Source: Zygaena filipendulae
Lineage: Eukaryota > Arthropoda > Insecta > Lepidoptera > Zygaenidae
NCBI GenBank assembly: GCA_907165275.2
Contig: OU015655.1
Location: 880,501 to 944,500 of the forward strand
DNA length: 64,000 nt
Direction: 5' to 3'
Shown here: positions 11,794 through 21,249 of the stretch, piece by piece
Position numbering within the stretch: position 1 is the first letter of the stretch
How the letters are laid out: each line of letters begins with the position of its first letter
The notes under the pieces: generated by a model
What the model saw: only the letters and a program-made list of their open reading frames with translations
Told to the model about the DNA's origin: nothing
Databases searched by the model: none
Translations under genes and position numbers: made by a program

Positions 11794-12030
11794 TTACCCC
11801 GCCGAGATTTCCTGCAGCACTACGTTCTGCAGGTGGTTCTTGGGTTCTCTTTGAAGTGCTCCAGTATTTGACACCTCCAATTGCGGGTCCCATGCACCCG
11901 GGCGAAGTTCCAAGTGCCGACGGAAGGATACAGTCCAGTCAGCAGTCACGGCTAAGGTCAGCCACCGAAATTCACCCACTGATTTACCTTCAACAAATCT
12001 ATCCCAGAACAACTTCCGAACCTCACACGG
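11794..12030 (-). other. Unidentified open frame with protein-like composition
   Basis: The minus strand stays open for about 78 codons, from after a TGA near 12033 to TAA at 11794-11796. It contains a Trp-rich peptide (KLFWDRFVEGKSVGEFRWLT, then ADWTVSFRRHLELRPGAWD). GC is higher than in neighbouring DNA. There is no good ATG and no family was recognised. It may be a transposon fragment or a lost exon. Confidence 0.2.
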
Positions 12031-12229
12031 GCTAACTCAAGCTGCACTGACACAGTTTTATTTCGTAGTGTTCACTGTTGCTTAATAAAGATATGTGTGA
12101 TTTAATAACAATTCGAAATACCGAACTTTACTCCTGAACAAACAGTGAGCGACTGGCGAGTGGCGACTGATCTACTAAATACCTAAGAAATGAATTTTTG
12201 AAGTATTATAGCACGGGAGCCCAAGAAGG

Positions 12230-13135
12230 GATTTGTGATTTACTAAAGCGCGTCAGATTAACATAAGGGAGATACCTTGCATCTCTACACAGAGTCACGC
12301 ATCTAGGATAACCGATCAGAATAGATAAAAAATCGATAGATAGAAATACTCGGGCGTGTGAAATTAAAATAAAGTGTGCATATGAATAATCTGACGATTT
12401 GAATATCACGTAAGGGAGTAAAAGGATCACAAAATTGCAAAAAAAAAACACCACCTTGATATTCTCGAGTGTAGTTGATTTTTTTTTGAAGTAAATAATT
12501 CAAGGATGGAAAAAAATCTGCCAATTTCCACAAGCCGAAAAAAACAAAAATTGAATGTATTATAAAATAATTTTTCATGCTATTTTCTGTGTATTTTATT
12601 TATCACATTTAGTAACCTAAAAAAAAATCTCATTTTTTTTAAGCCATCAGATTAAAAGTATTCCTCCAAATAATCTTCAGATTATTATTGGTCAGAACGA
12701 CTAGTACATCAAGCTGAACCGTCTGCATAAAAATCTGACGCGCTCGAGTATTTTAAAATAGCTATATTTTTTTTTTAATTTTCCAAAGGCCGCCACGCGT
12801 TTGCGTTAAGTGCGAATCGTCAGTTTTTTAAATGGGACCTTTTTTGGGTTCACTTAACAGCCCCTTTGAAATCTGACGCGCTCGAATAATTTTCTTTTCT
12901 TCAATTTTGACCCTTCCATACAGTGACCCCTACAATGTAACCTCCATCATCAAATACCGTGAAGCAAACTATCAATATCTGACGTCCTCGAATATTTCCA
13001 TGTGACTGTGTTATTTTTTTTTTACATTTTTGAAACTCTGTAGAACTGAAAGAAAAAACATCATATTTTAACCTTATTTCGTTTCTACCTCCTAATCTTC
13101 AAAACTCAATAGGTCCCAATGACGCTCGAGTAGAT
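12230..13135 (+). repeat. Repeat region with recurring 'atctgacgcgctcga' motif
   Basis: The motif ATCTGACGCGCTCGA followed by (A/G)(T/A)(T/A)ATTTT, or a close variant, occurs at 12389 (partial), 12733, 12871 and 12977. A shortened form 'tgacgctcgag' is at about 13120 and a reverse copy at 12245. The part 12780-13135 is repeated in inverse orientation at 43060-43400. A/T-rich filler separates the motifs. There is no coding. Confidence 0.55.
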
Positions 13136-13187
13136 CCCCATTAATGGGCTTATTACACTACTTCTAATTTAGGGAATCTAAATCGGA

Positions 13188-13330
13188 TACAATTTAAGAT
13201 CAGTTAGTGAGAGAGATAGCGAGTGATCACACACTAAATTGTACCCTAAATCGACTACTCTAGGGTACATTTTAATGTAGTGTGATTACTTGCTCTCTCT
13301 CTCACTCACTGATCCTAAATCGGAACCAAC
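13188..13330. repeat. Inverted repeat with GA/CT-rich arms
   Basis: Arms of about 60 bp pair around a short centre near 13258. The left arm has 'gatcagttagtgagagagat', 'cacactaaattgtaccct' and the right arm 'agggtacattttaatgtagt', 'ctctctcactcactgatcc'. It may be a small foldback element; no other copy was seen in the window. Confidence 0.6.
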
Positions 13331-13937
13331 TGTTCTAACTTCGATTACACTTTCCGATTTCTTGGATTGGTGTCTGACAAATTGTAAAGTGTGATAAGCG
13401 TTTTAGCATTGTCAGCTCCGGTACTATTTAGGTTCCGGTAGTTTTTTCACTACCATCGCTCCGTAAATAGGGTCCCTTACTATTTCAGAACTATTTTTGA
13501 CCTATGTAAACAACAGAACTATTTCCAAAAAGATAATAAAGAAATCCAGAACTACGTGAGAGGCGACTAGAACTCACTGATTTTTTTATTTGACATTGGG
13601 GGGCCAACTTCACAGGCGTGTACAAACGGTTGTTTTTTCCGTTTATTTTCACAACCACAAGTGCATCAAAACCTATGGGGGTACTTCCCGTTGACCTACA
13701 ATCATGCAAGAAGCAATATTTTAGATACAGCACAAGTAACGGGTAAACTCCAAAACCCGTAAAGTAGTTACATAATTATTATTTTTTCTGAAATTTACTT
13801 GCAGTTAGTCTGACCGCGACCTATTGATGGGTGAGAGGACAAAATTTTTCCGATGACAAAGTGAAGTTTGTACCTCAATCTTCTTTACCACGAACTATTT
13901 ACATATCTACAAAATTGTACAGAACCCTCAATGCGCT

Positions 13938-14495
13938 AGACTCGCACTTGGCCGGTTTTTTTCCATTTTCACCGCTCGCCCCGTACCGCCGCGCCACCGT
14001 CGCTCCCTAGGTTACCTATTCGTTTTTGTTTACATTTCTTTACTACCTCGTAACTTCTAATGTCCTAGTAGTTATTTTAATTTTGTGCACGCTGTTTCTT
14101 TGCTATTTAGGCGAGTAGACTCGCACTTGGCCGGTTTTTTTCCATTTTCACCGCCCGCCCCGTACCACCGCGCCGCCGTCGTTCCCTAGGCAACCTATTT
14201 GTTTTTGTTTACATTTCTTTACTACCTCGTAACTTCTAATGTCCTAGTAGTTTTTTTTATTTGGTGCACGCTGTTTCTTTGCTATTTAGGCGAGTAGACT
14301 CGCACTTGGCCGGTTTTTTTCCATTTCCACCGCCCGCCCCGTACCGCCGCGCCGCCGTCGTTCCCTAGGCAACCTATTTGATTTTGTTTACATTTCTTTA
14401 CTACCTCGTAACTTCTAATGTCCTAGTAGTTTTTTTTATTTTGTGCACGCTGTTTCTTTGCTATTTAGGCGAGGAGACTCGCACTTGACCAGTTT
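13938..14495. repeat. 179-bp tandem repeat array, about 3 units
   Basis: The phrase 'ctcgcacttg(g/a)cc(g/a)g' recurs at 13941, 14120, 14299 and 14478, exactly 179 bp apart each time. Units are nearly identical through 'ccctagg', 'tttacatttctttactacct', 'aatgtcctagtagtt' and 'gtgcacgctgtttctttgct'. Each unit begins with 'agactcgcacttggccggtt', a phrase that on the 5' side follows 'gaaccctcaatgcgc'. This resembles the terminal part of the 'ggaaccctaaaa' repeat class, suggesting that the array grew from a repeat end. Confidence 0.85.
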
Positions 14496-14499
14496 TTTT

Positions 14500-15458
14500 T
14501 AGCAGACTGCAGAGGTTAAACACAGACAGAAAACTAAAAGAAAAGAATGCAGAAATTATTTATTTTATTCCTTCTACTTTCCTAGTAACTTTTAGAACGA
14601 TGCGCGGTGGGTTGCGGCCCTTCAGGAAATAGGCCGCGCCTATTTCATAATGGCCGCTGAGCCAGAACGAGATAGATATATCATTCATTGTACAATCGGC
14701 GCGTGCAAGATACCAAGGCCGCAAAGGTCGAGCTCTGCGGTGGTGCGCTTGGGCAGGGGTCATTGACTTGTTATCTGACCGATTCAATTGATTGCTAGTG
14801 ATGTGTAGGGGCAAGTAAAAATAGCTAAGTCGATAAAATTTTATCGTATTTTATTTCTTCGTATCAGCACTGCCATCATGGTTCAATCATTCTTTACCAT
14901 TAACATTACACGATCGTTTATTATGACCACACCTTTCGGTAACAGGCTGTATATCGCGAATAGACATACAACTGATAGAATTTAGTAAGTTTTGTCTTCA
15001 AATTAACACGGGTGAAACCGCGGGGCACAGCTAGACGCTAGTCAACATAGTTCCAACCGAGTGTTCCACGACAATCACGCATTTTTTTTCTAACTGACGG
15101 AGTAATTAGAATATTGATTTTCATACCCCGGAAGGACCCAATTGTGGGTTCGTATTCGTGACGCTACCTATTAATATAGGACTAAAAAGAGTCTGACTGG
15201 ATTTATTCCAAACTTACCAAACCCACCGCACTATCCTCTCATTGATGTTAAAACACGCCGCAAAAGTCGACCTTCTAAATCATTTGTGTATGCTGCTTCC
15301 TTCTTGAGTTTATTTTTACAAGCCTCTTATTGTGTATGATCTTCGAACCGTCTAATACCGAATTAAGTGGTTAGTTAAGTGAGGCATCAACGATTTTTCC
15401 TCAACCGTAGTATACTTTAGTATACAGAGGAACGCGAGGTGAACCAAAGAAGTCATAA
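14500..15458. other. Gene-free spacer with repeat fragments
   Basis: A lone Helitron-like 3' end (hairpin plus 'cacagCTAG') lies at 15008-15033 and a fragment of family A end ('ctaactgacggagtaattag') at 15090-15120. A GC-rich patch at 14600-14760 opens on the minus strand but matches nothing I recognise. Confidence 0.45.
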
Positions 15459-15637
15459 TCCTTACTATCTATACATATAAAATGCTTTGTCCTGAATGAC
15501 TGATGGATCAACGCACAGCCTAAACCGCTGATCGTAGAGACCTGAAACTTGGAGGGTGTGTTTTTTGTATGTCGTAGGCATAACAATTCTGCGGGAACCT
15601 CGAAATTATCGCGGGTGAAACCGCGCGGAACAGGTAG
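15459..15637 (+). mobile_element. Helitron-like element, long-leader subtype
   Basis: It starts TCCTTACTATC after A and ends 'gcgggtgaaaccgcgcggaa' 'caggtag'. The middle ('ctgaatgactgatggatcaa', 'cgctgatcgtagagacctga') is shared in reverse with 62918-63165, which defines a subtype different from the common Lep1-like one. Confidence 0.65.
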
Positions 15638-15641
15638 TGTA

Positions 15642-15819
15642 TTATAAATGCGAATGTGAGTTTGTTCGTTTGTTGGTTAAGCTTTCACGGCGTAACGACT
15701 CAACCGATCATCGTGAAATTTTGCATACACGTTGTCAGGGGTACAGAGAAGGACATAGCTGGTAGGCACTTTTTATGAACTCCGTAACAATCGCGGTTGA
15801 CACCGCGGGTAACAGCTAG
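15642..15819 (+). mobile_element. Helitron-like (Lep1-type) element
   Basis: It lies directly after the previous unit: 'tattataaatgcgaatgtga', 'gtttgttcgtttgttgg', 'cgactcaaccgatcatcgtg' and the 3' end 'gacaccgcgggtaacagCTAG'. The head-to-tail pair suggests sequential insertion. Confidence 0.65.
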
Positions 15820-16700
15820 TATTAATATAAAAAAGTCCGTATTGGATATTAGGGGAAGGTAAACTACGATTTTTTAAAGGATTGTTTAAGTTGCTGTCAT
15901 ATGTTAATCTTAAAACTTATTTCGAACTTTGTCCAGTAAATAAATAATTACCTTAGAGCAAGTAGGTACTTATCAACATTTTTAGCAATTACTTAAGATT
16001 TTTCATTCGGATTTTTCCTTATCATAATTATCGTACCTAGACCTAAAAAACGCAGATTCAAACTTGGTGTTGTTACTTTGTGATATTACGTCATAGTCAG
16101 TTTAAGTGTGTAATGTTTTAAATCTCGTTATAGGCTGTGTGTGTGTGTTCTGCGGTTTCGCTCAACTTTAATCTTTTCCGCCACGTTTTTGTAGCCTTTA
16201 AGGTCACACACATATCAGTGAAGCCATGGGTCGTCACTGACACTGACAAGTGGGGATACGTTTGTAAAGAATGAATGAAAGAATATTTCGCTCTGTGCCG
16301 GTACTGTTTCGGAGCTGTGGCTTCACTGATACGTGTGAAGCGACCTTTAATAAGTTAAAGCTACAAAAACATGACCATCAACTCCAGACCACATGCTTTA
16401 GGTATGATTTCTCCTAGTGTTGGGAATGCTCCTATATAGTGATACATAGTATAAAACAAAGTGCTTCCCACTGTCTGACTGTCCCTATGTATGCTTAGAT
16501 CTTTTAAACTACGCAATGGATTTTGATGCGATTTTTTTAATAGATTGAGTGAGTGATTCAAGAGGAAGTACATAAATACTTACATTCGCTTTTTTTTTAA
16601 TTCGTTCAACGCGTGTAATTGTTGAACTCTCAATATTTTGAATGGCAGATTCTACTACATTTTGCAGGTTATTGTGTGACAGATTAGATACCACAAGTTT

Positions 16701-16947
16701 TACCGCCGCGCCGCACTCAGAGTAGACTTTAATGATTACTTAGTTAAGTATAGATTTTTAAAACAAAACTGCCGCAATCAGACAAGTTTAATAAATTAAT
16801 GTTAATTGGCATTTAACTAATTAAGTTACATCTCATTAAATGCCAACTAACATTAATTTACTGAACGTCTCTGATTGCGGCAGTTCGGTTTTAAAAATCT
16901 ATACTTAACTAAGTAATCATTAAAGTCGACTCTGAGAGCGGCTGTTA
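16701..16947. repeat. MITE family C (long hairpin), full-length copy
   Basis: A near-perfect inverted repeat of about 245 bp. Ends are CCGCCGC...CACTCAGAGT and ACTCTGAGAGCGGCTGT, flanked by TA on both sides. The arms contain 'tgattacttagttaagtata', 'aactgccgcaatcagacaag' and 'aatgttaattggcatttaac' and meet at a short centre near 16830. The TA target fits the Tc1/mariner superfamily; no transposase is encoded. Confidence 0.85.
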
Positions 16948-16989
16948 GAGCTCCAATGTTTTGCAAATTCGTGAAATAACTTTATTGTA

Positions 16990-17454
16990 CAAAATACATG
17001 AGTTATGGCATTCTTCTGTGGGGTAATGCTGTGGGTATTAACACCATATTTGTATTGCAAAAGAGAGCTATACGCGCAATTTATAACTTAGGCTCTAGGC
17101 GTTCTTTAAGGGATACCTAATACATTCGGAAAAATAGGCGTGTTGACTGTTGCCTCACAATATATCTATGCGAACCTAATCTGCGTTCATAGGAATATAG
17201 ATCTTTTTAAAAAAGCTAGTGATACTCATGGGATTAATACGAGAAACAAGGAGAAACTAGTGTTACCAAAGTTTAGACTACATAAAGTAAGTAACTCTTT
17301 TGTAGGACAATGCATTCGTTTTTATAACAAATTACCGATACAAATCAAGAATCTAACAATGAACAAATTTAAAGCTTTTGTAAAGAAAAGACTCATTAAA
17401 AATGCTTATTACAGAGTCTCGGATTATCTTGATGACAAAAAAGCTTGGGACTGA
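16990..17454 (+). pseudogene. Non-LTR retrotransposon (CR1/Jockey-like) reverse transcriptase C-terminus, broken
   Basis: The first frame gives YMSYGILLWGNAVG...LQKRAIRAIYNLG, the classic C-terminal 'WG...LQKRAIR' block of LINE reverse transcriptases. A TAA at about 17119 and a frame shift follow. From 17140 a second frame gives HGINTRNKEKLVLPKFRL, FVGQCIRFYNKLPIQIKNL and MNKFKAFVKKRLIKNAYY to a TGA at 17452-17454. This matches the extreme C-terminus of ORF2 in CR1/Jockey-group elements. The 5' part is missing, as in typical 5'-truncated insertions. The element probably extends to about 17721, where a (TTGAGT)-like tail occurs. Confidence 0.75.
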
Positions 17455-17721
17455 GATCGTTACATTTCATACTTTTTCGAAGGGCGTCTGTGTTGCGTAG
17501 GGTGGCCCCTTGTTTGCCAATCATGAATTAGGTGTTACATTTATATCACACAAGTAATTTGAAAAAAGAGCAACCCAAGAGTTTCTCGCTCGTCTCTTCT
17601 CTTGGGAAATCTGTTTTCCGAGCGAGCGGTAAATGTAAAAATTTATTTATTGTACTTTGACTGAATTCAAATGTTATGATGTAACCTAACGAGTTCAATA
17701 AATTTGTTTGAGTTTGAGTTT
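17455..17721 (+). mobile_element. 3' UTR and tail of the LINE fragment
   Basis: This non-coding stretch follows the LINE stop. It contains 'ggttgagtaa'-free AT-rich sequence, 'ttcaataaatttg' at 17690-17702 and ends 'tttgagtttgagttttaatt', consistent with a short terminal repeat tail. Confidence 0.4.
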
Positions 17722-18239
17722 TAATTTATTTCTATGATCATGTTAATTTATTTCTAAAATTTTATCTATCAAACGAGTCTGGCAAAACTTTACGACCTAT
17801 AGATAAAATTTGACCAAGATAACATTTGAATTGAATACATTAGATGCCTATTCAAGTTGGTTGTTGTTGGCAAAAATATCACGTTACTGCCAAAAAAATA
17901 AGGAAAAATGTTTTAATAAGCTACTAAACATAATAGTATTAGAATTTGCTATAAAAATTTACTATGGTCATCAATATTAGTTTCATCTACTGCGAATATT
18001 TTGTAGTAGCAAGAAAAAATCTTATCAGGAATTTTCCTGACGCCCATTGTCTTGGCGCGTTTCAAATGAGCAATCGTTTGTAGTTGATCGCAGAATCGTA
18101 TATACATAATAGACAAGAGTGAGTTTTTGTGAATTGTTTTACAAACAACTTACATTCTATTCGATAATAAATTCTCAGTCACATATCATTACTATTCAGC
18201 GCTAGCATAGATGACTATACAAAAATTGTTTGAATACGA

Positions 18240-18620
18240 ATTTACTAAGTTGGTTGGTTACTCTCATTTTATTGACCCCTCTCAATTTTTGGTAAAAATA
18301 TTCAATCTAGTAGGTACAGAACGCGGATTTTATCTTTTATCATAGTTAGATAGAAAGGTAATAAATAATATCTAATAATAATCCACTTCACAACACACAG
18401 ATCTACTTGATCCCACAGTAATCTATTATTTAATTAGCTTGTGTATACCAAGTGGTATACAATTACTTACATATACATATATTATATAATAGATATATAG
18501 ACACACCCAGACTGGACAGTAGAACCCTGTGTTCATCACACAAAGTGCACCCCCACCGGGAATCGAACCCGGAACCTCTAGATTAGCGGGCAGGCCAATC
18601 GGGTAGATCATAGATAGATA
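18240..18620 (-). mobile_element. SINE-2 (tRNA-derived), deleted copy, beside a repeat fragment
   Basis: On the minus strand a tRNA-like head keeps box B (GGTTCGATTCCC at about 18553-18564) but lacks the box A region: 'agcgggcaggc' joins directly to 'caatcggg', dropping about 20 nt present at 25640. The body matches 25390-25664 ('gatgaacacagggtt', 'ccagtctgggtgtgt', 'agatctgtgtgttgtgaagt'). At 18243-18360 is a piece of the 'gggggcgataaaag' repeat. Confidence 0.7.
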
Positions 18621-18862
18621 GATGGGAATCTGTTCCAAGTGGGTTTTGTTTTTCACTGTTTATTTCAATTTAAATTTTAAATATGATACTGGACCTTGAG
18701 TAGAAAAAAGGCACAAGTAATTTTACTAATGAAATTCCGTTTTTATCTTTATCGCACTTTACAATTATGATAATTTACATTTCTAATTAAAATGACTAAA
18801 TTTTGTTTTTAACCCACTACTAATGATACGATATTTTCTATTCTGTAGGTATACATATATTC

Positions 18863-19147
18863 TATTATAAATAAAATTGAAGTCTTTGTTTGTAATTCCA
18901 AATTAACAACTTTTCACTAAATACATATGAATGTAATAGTACACCCATAAAAAGAATTAAATTTTTCTGTGTCTGTCTGTCTATCTGTTTGTTCCGGCTA
19001 ATCTCTGAAACGGCTGAACCGATTTACCGGGACTTTCACTGGCAGATGGCCGATGTTATAATGAGTAACTTAGGCTACTTTTATATTAGAAAAAGTTCCT
19101 GCGGTCATTCTGAAACTCACGCGGGTGAAACCGCGGGGCACAGCTAG
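18863..19147 (+). mobile_element. Helitron-like element, 'ctgtctgtctatctg' subtype
   Basis: It ends 'cacgcgggtgaaaccgcggg' 'gcacagCTAG' followed by T. The body has 'aatctctgaaacggctgaac' and 'ggactttcactggcagatgg', and starts at about 'ttataaataaaattgaag'. The 3' hairpin is intact. Confidence 0.65.
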
Positions 19148-20040
19148 TTATTATTAAAAATACTAGTCTAGTCAGGTTCACCGGATAACTGAACCATACC
19201 ACGGGCAAAGAGTCGTATATAACTACATGTGTAAATCTGCCCCCTTAGCCAAGTTGACAATCTATAATGAGCGCATAGAATCCTAAGGAATGGAATCTTT
19301 TTTTAAAAAAACGTTAAAACTGGACTGTTGATTGGACGATCTTGCATGACCACGTGACATGACGATTCGTTTCTTAGTTTTCTATGCGTTAACGATTATA
19401 AATCGTCAACTTGACTGAGGGGGCTGAGCAGAAAAGTAAACAAAGGGCGCTCAATATGCATTCATTCGTGACACTCAAGGTGATGTACAGTCTGCATCCA
19501 AAATGTATATAAACACTTTTATCAGTATTTTAACTGATTAAAATTTAATATTGAAAAAGTGATTACATATTTCTGACGCTGCCTGTACAGTGTACACATA
19601 AGAAAGGTGTTCTAGAAAATAATAATATATTCGCTTGAAAATGCAGCTTAGGGATAGTTGTCCTCTATGACGTATGTTACTTAGTTACTTACACAGTACA
19701 CACACAATATACATGGATACATGGATCATTATTGATAATAACACTCAGAGCCATTGTAAAGTACGTAGTTACGAGTAACAGGTAAAAACTCATTATAATA
19801 CCTACCTATCCATACAAACACAACTAATTTCGCGTATCTAATTAGTTTTTTTTTAAGATTAATATAGCTTGTATTTCTTGTAACCAAATCCTAGACGCCA
19901 GACTCGCGCCCACGCTCTGCGTAACGATTTGATGACGGTGCATTGTCGGGCCGACGACCACCCATTATATGTATATATATTGGTGGTAAAATCTATACAA
20001 TATCTATATAATATATTTTAAAATTAAAAATGATTCCCGA
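19148..20040. other. Gene-free spacer
   Basis: AT-rich sequence without a recognised gene or clear repeat. A short GC-rich patch at 19890-19960 has no frame or splice signal worth calling. Confidence 0.35.
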
Positions 20041-20717
20041 TTTCCCTTGGTCACGGCATCACGTGTAAACGGCTGGACCAGTTTCGGTAATTCTTTTTTG
20101 CTGTGTTTGTCATTGTAAGGAGAAGGTTGTTATGAAAGAAGTTTCGAGTTCCTGCGGGCATTCCGAAAATTACGCGGGTGAATCTCCGAAATGGTTGGAC
20201 CGATTTTGACGGGATTTTCACTGTTAATTTAATTCTGCAGCCATGATAGCTTAGTGGTTGGTGCGTTCGGATCATACGCCGCAAGGCATAGGTTCAAACC
20301 CTAACAATGAACTTGAGCTTGTCGGTGGAGGAAACATCGTGAGGAAACCATAGCATGGTGGTAGGGCGCTCTCTAGTGCCCAGCTGGCTAGCTACTACCT
20401 TCAAGTTGCAAATCTGTCGCCAAGCACCTAACGGTGTGTTCCGGCAGCCCCACTTGAAAGCCAGTTCCCATCCCCATTCCAGGTCGGCAACGCACCTGCA
20501 TGCCTTCTGGTGTTGTAGATGTCCATGGGTGGCGGTAATCACTTATCATCAGGTGTACCACTTGCCCGTTTGCCCACTATGCCATTAAAAAAAAAACATA
20601 CTTGTCGAAATGAGAACCTCTTCCTTTTTTGGGAAGTCGGTTAAGAAAAATTAGGTTACTTTGGAGTTCCTGCGGCAATTCCAAACTCACGCGGGTGAAA
20701 CCGCGGGGCACAGCTAG
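20041..20717 (+). mobile_element. Helitron-like element interrupted by SINE-1
   Basis: The left part ('cacgtgtaaacggctggacc', 'gagttcctgcgggcattccg') and the right part ('ggagttcctgcggcaattcc', 'acgcgggtgaaaccgcgggg', 'cacagCTAG' at 20710-20717) belong to the same repeat class. The SINE described next lies between them. The interruption is inferred from block order; the exact target duplication is not clear. Confidence 0.5.
20235..20598 (+). mobile_element. SINE-1 (tRNA-derived), full-length
   Basis: The tRNA-like head has box A TAGCTTAGTGGTTGG at 20247 and box B GGTTCAAACCC at 20291, spaced as in RNA polymerase III promoters. The body contains 'ggaggaaacatcgtgaggaa', 'gtgttccggcagccccactt' and 'ggcggtaatcacttatcatc', and ends in an A-rich tail at 20587-20598. 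Fragments of the same family lie at 6755-6849 and 50275-50425, and a minus-strand piece at 21985-22050. Confidence 0.8.
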
Positions 20718-20879
20718 TCTTATATATAATTCATTCCTAAGTCAAACACTTGACTTACCCTTGTTGCCGATCAACTTGATGCGAGAAGCTATAGTAGTTA
20801 TTAATATATCTGGGGAAAAGTGGACTGCTTGAAGAGATTTGACCCTCAGTGCAAAAAAAAGATAGGCTTAAAATGGTGG

Positions 20880-21092
20880 CATTTCTTGAGATGGTTTCAC
20901 CCGCGTTGATTTCAGAGTTCCCGCGGGAATTAGGGGATAAAAAGTACCCTATGTCCTTCTCTGTATCCCTGACAACGTGTACCTATTCAATTTCATTATT
21001 GATCCGTTGAGCCTTTGAGGCGTGAAAGCGTAACAAACAAACTCACAAACCAACAAACAAACTCACTTTCACTTTTGTAATAGTAAGGATTT
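20880..21092 (-). mobile_element. Helitron-like (Lep1-type) element, minus strand
   Basis: The plus strand shows the reverse complement: 'ggtttcacccgcgttgattt', 'gagttcccgcgggaatta', 'aaagtaccctatgtccttct', 'gacaacgtgtacc' and 'aacaaacaaactcactttca', to 'tagtaaggat'. The CTAG end is lost. It sits about 150 bp before the first coding exon of the SLC36 gene. Confidence 0.7.
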
Positions 21093-21249
21093 AAACGTCC
21101 GAAGCAAAAACATGTTGAGCTAATGTAATTATACCACTGTTCACGTTTAAGTAGGTACCTAACCATGTTAAATGAACTTCAACTGATCTAATTATTTTAC
21201 TTTTCTTTGGCTATTAGACTAAATTTTTTTTTTTTTTTTCAGATTAATC

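Noticed and set aside
13938..14495. CRISPR-like array (regular spacing)
   Set aside because: Whole 179-bp units are repeated with no variable spacers, and the genome is an insect's; it is an ordinary tandem repeat.
20235..20598. tRNA gene from box A and box B at 20247-20301
   Set aside because: The head does not fold as a full tRNA and is fused to a SINE body with an A-rich tail found elsewhere in the window.
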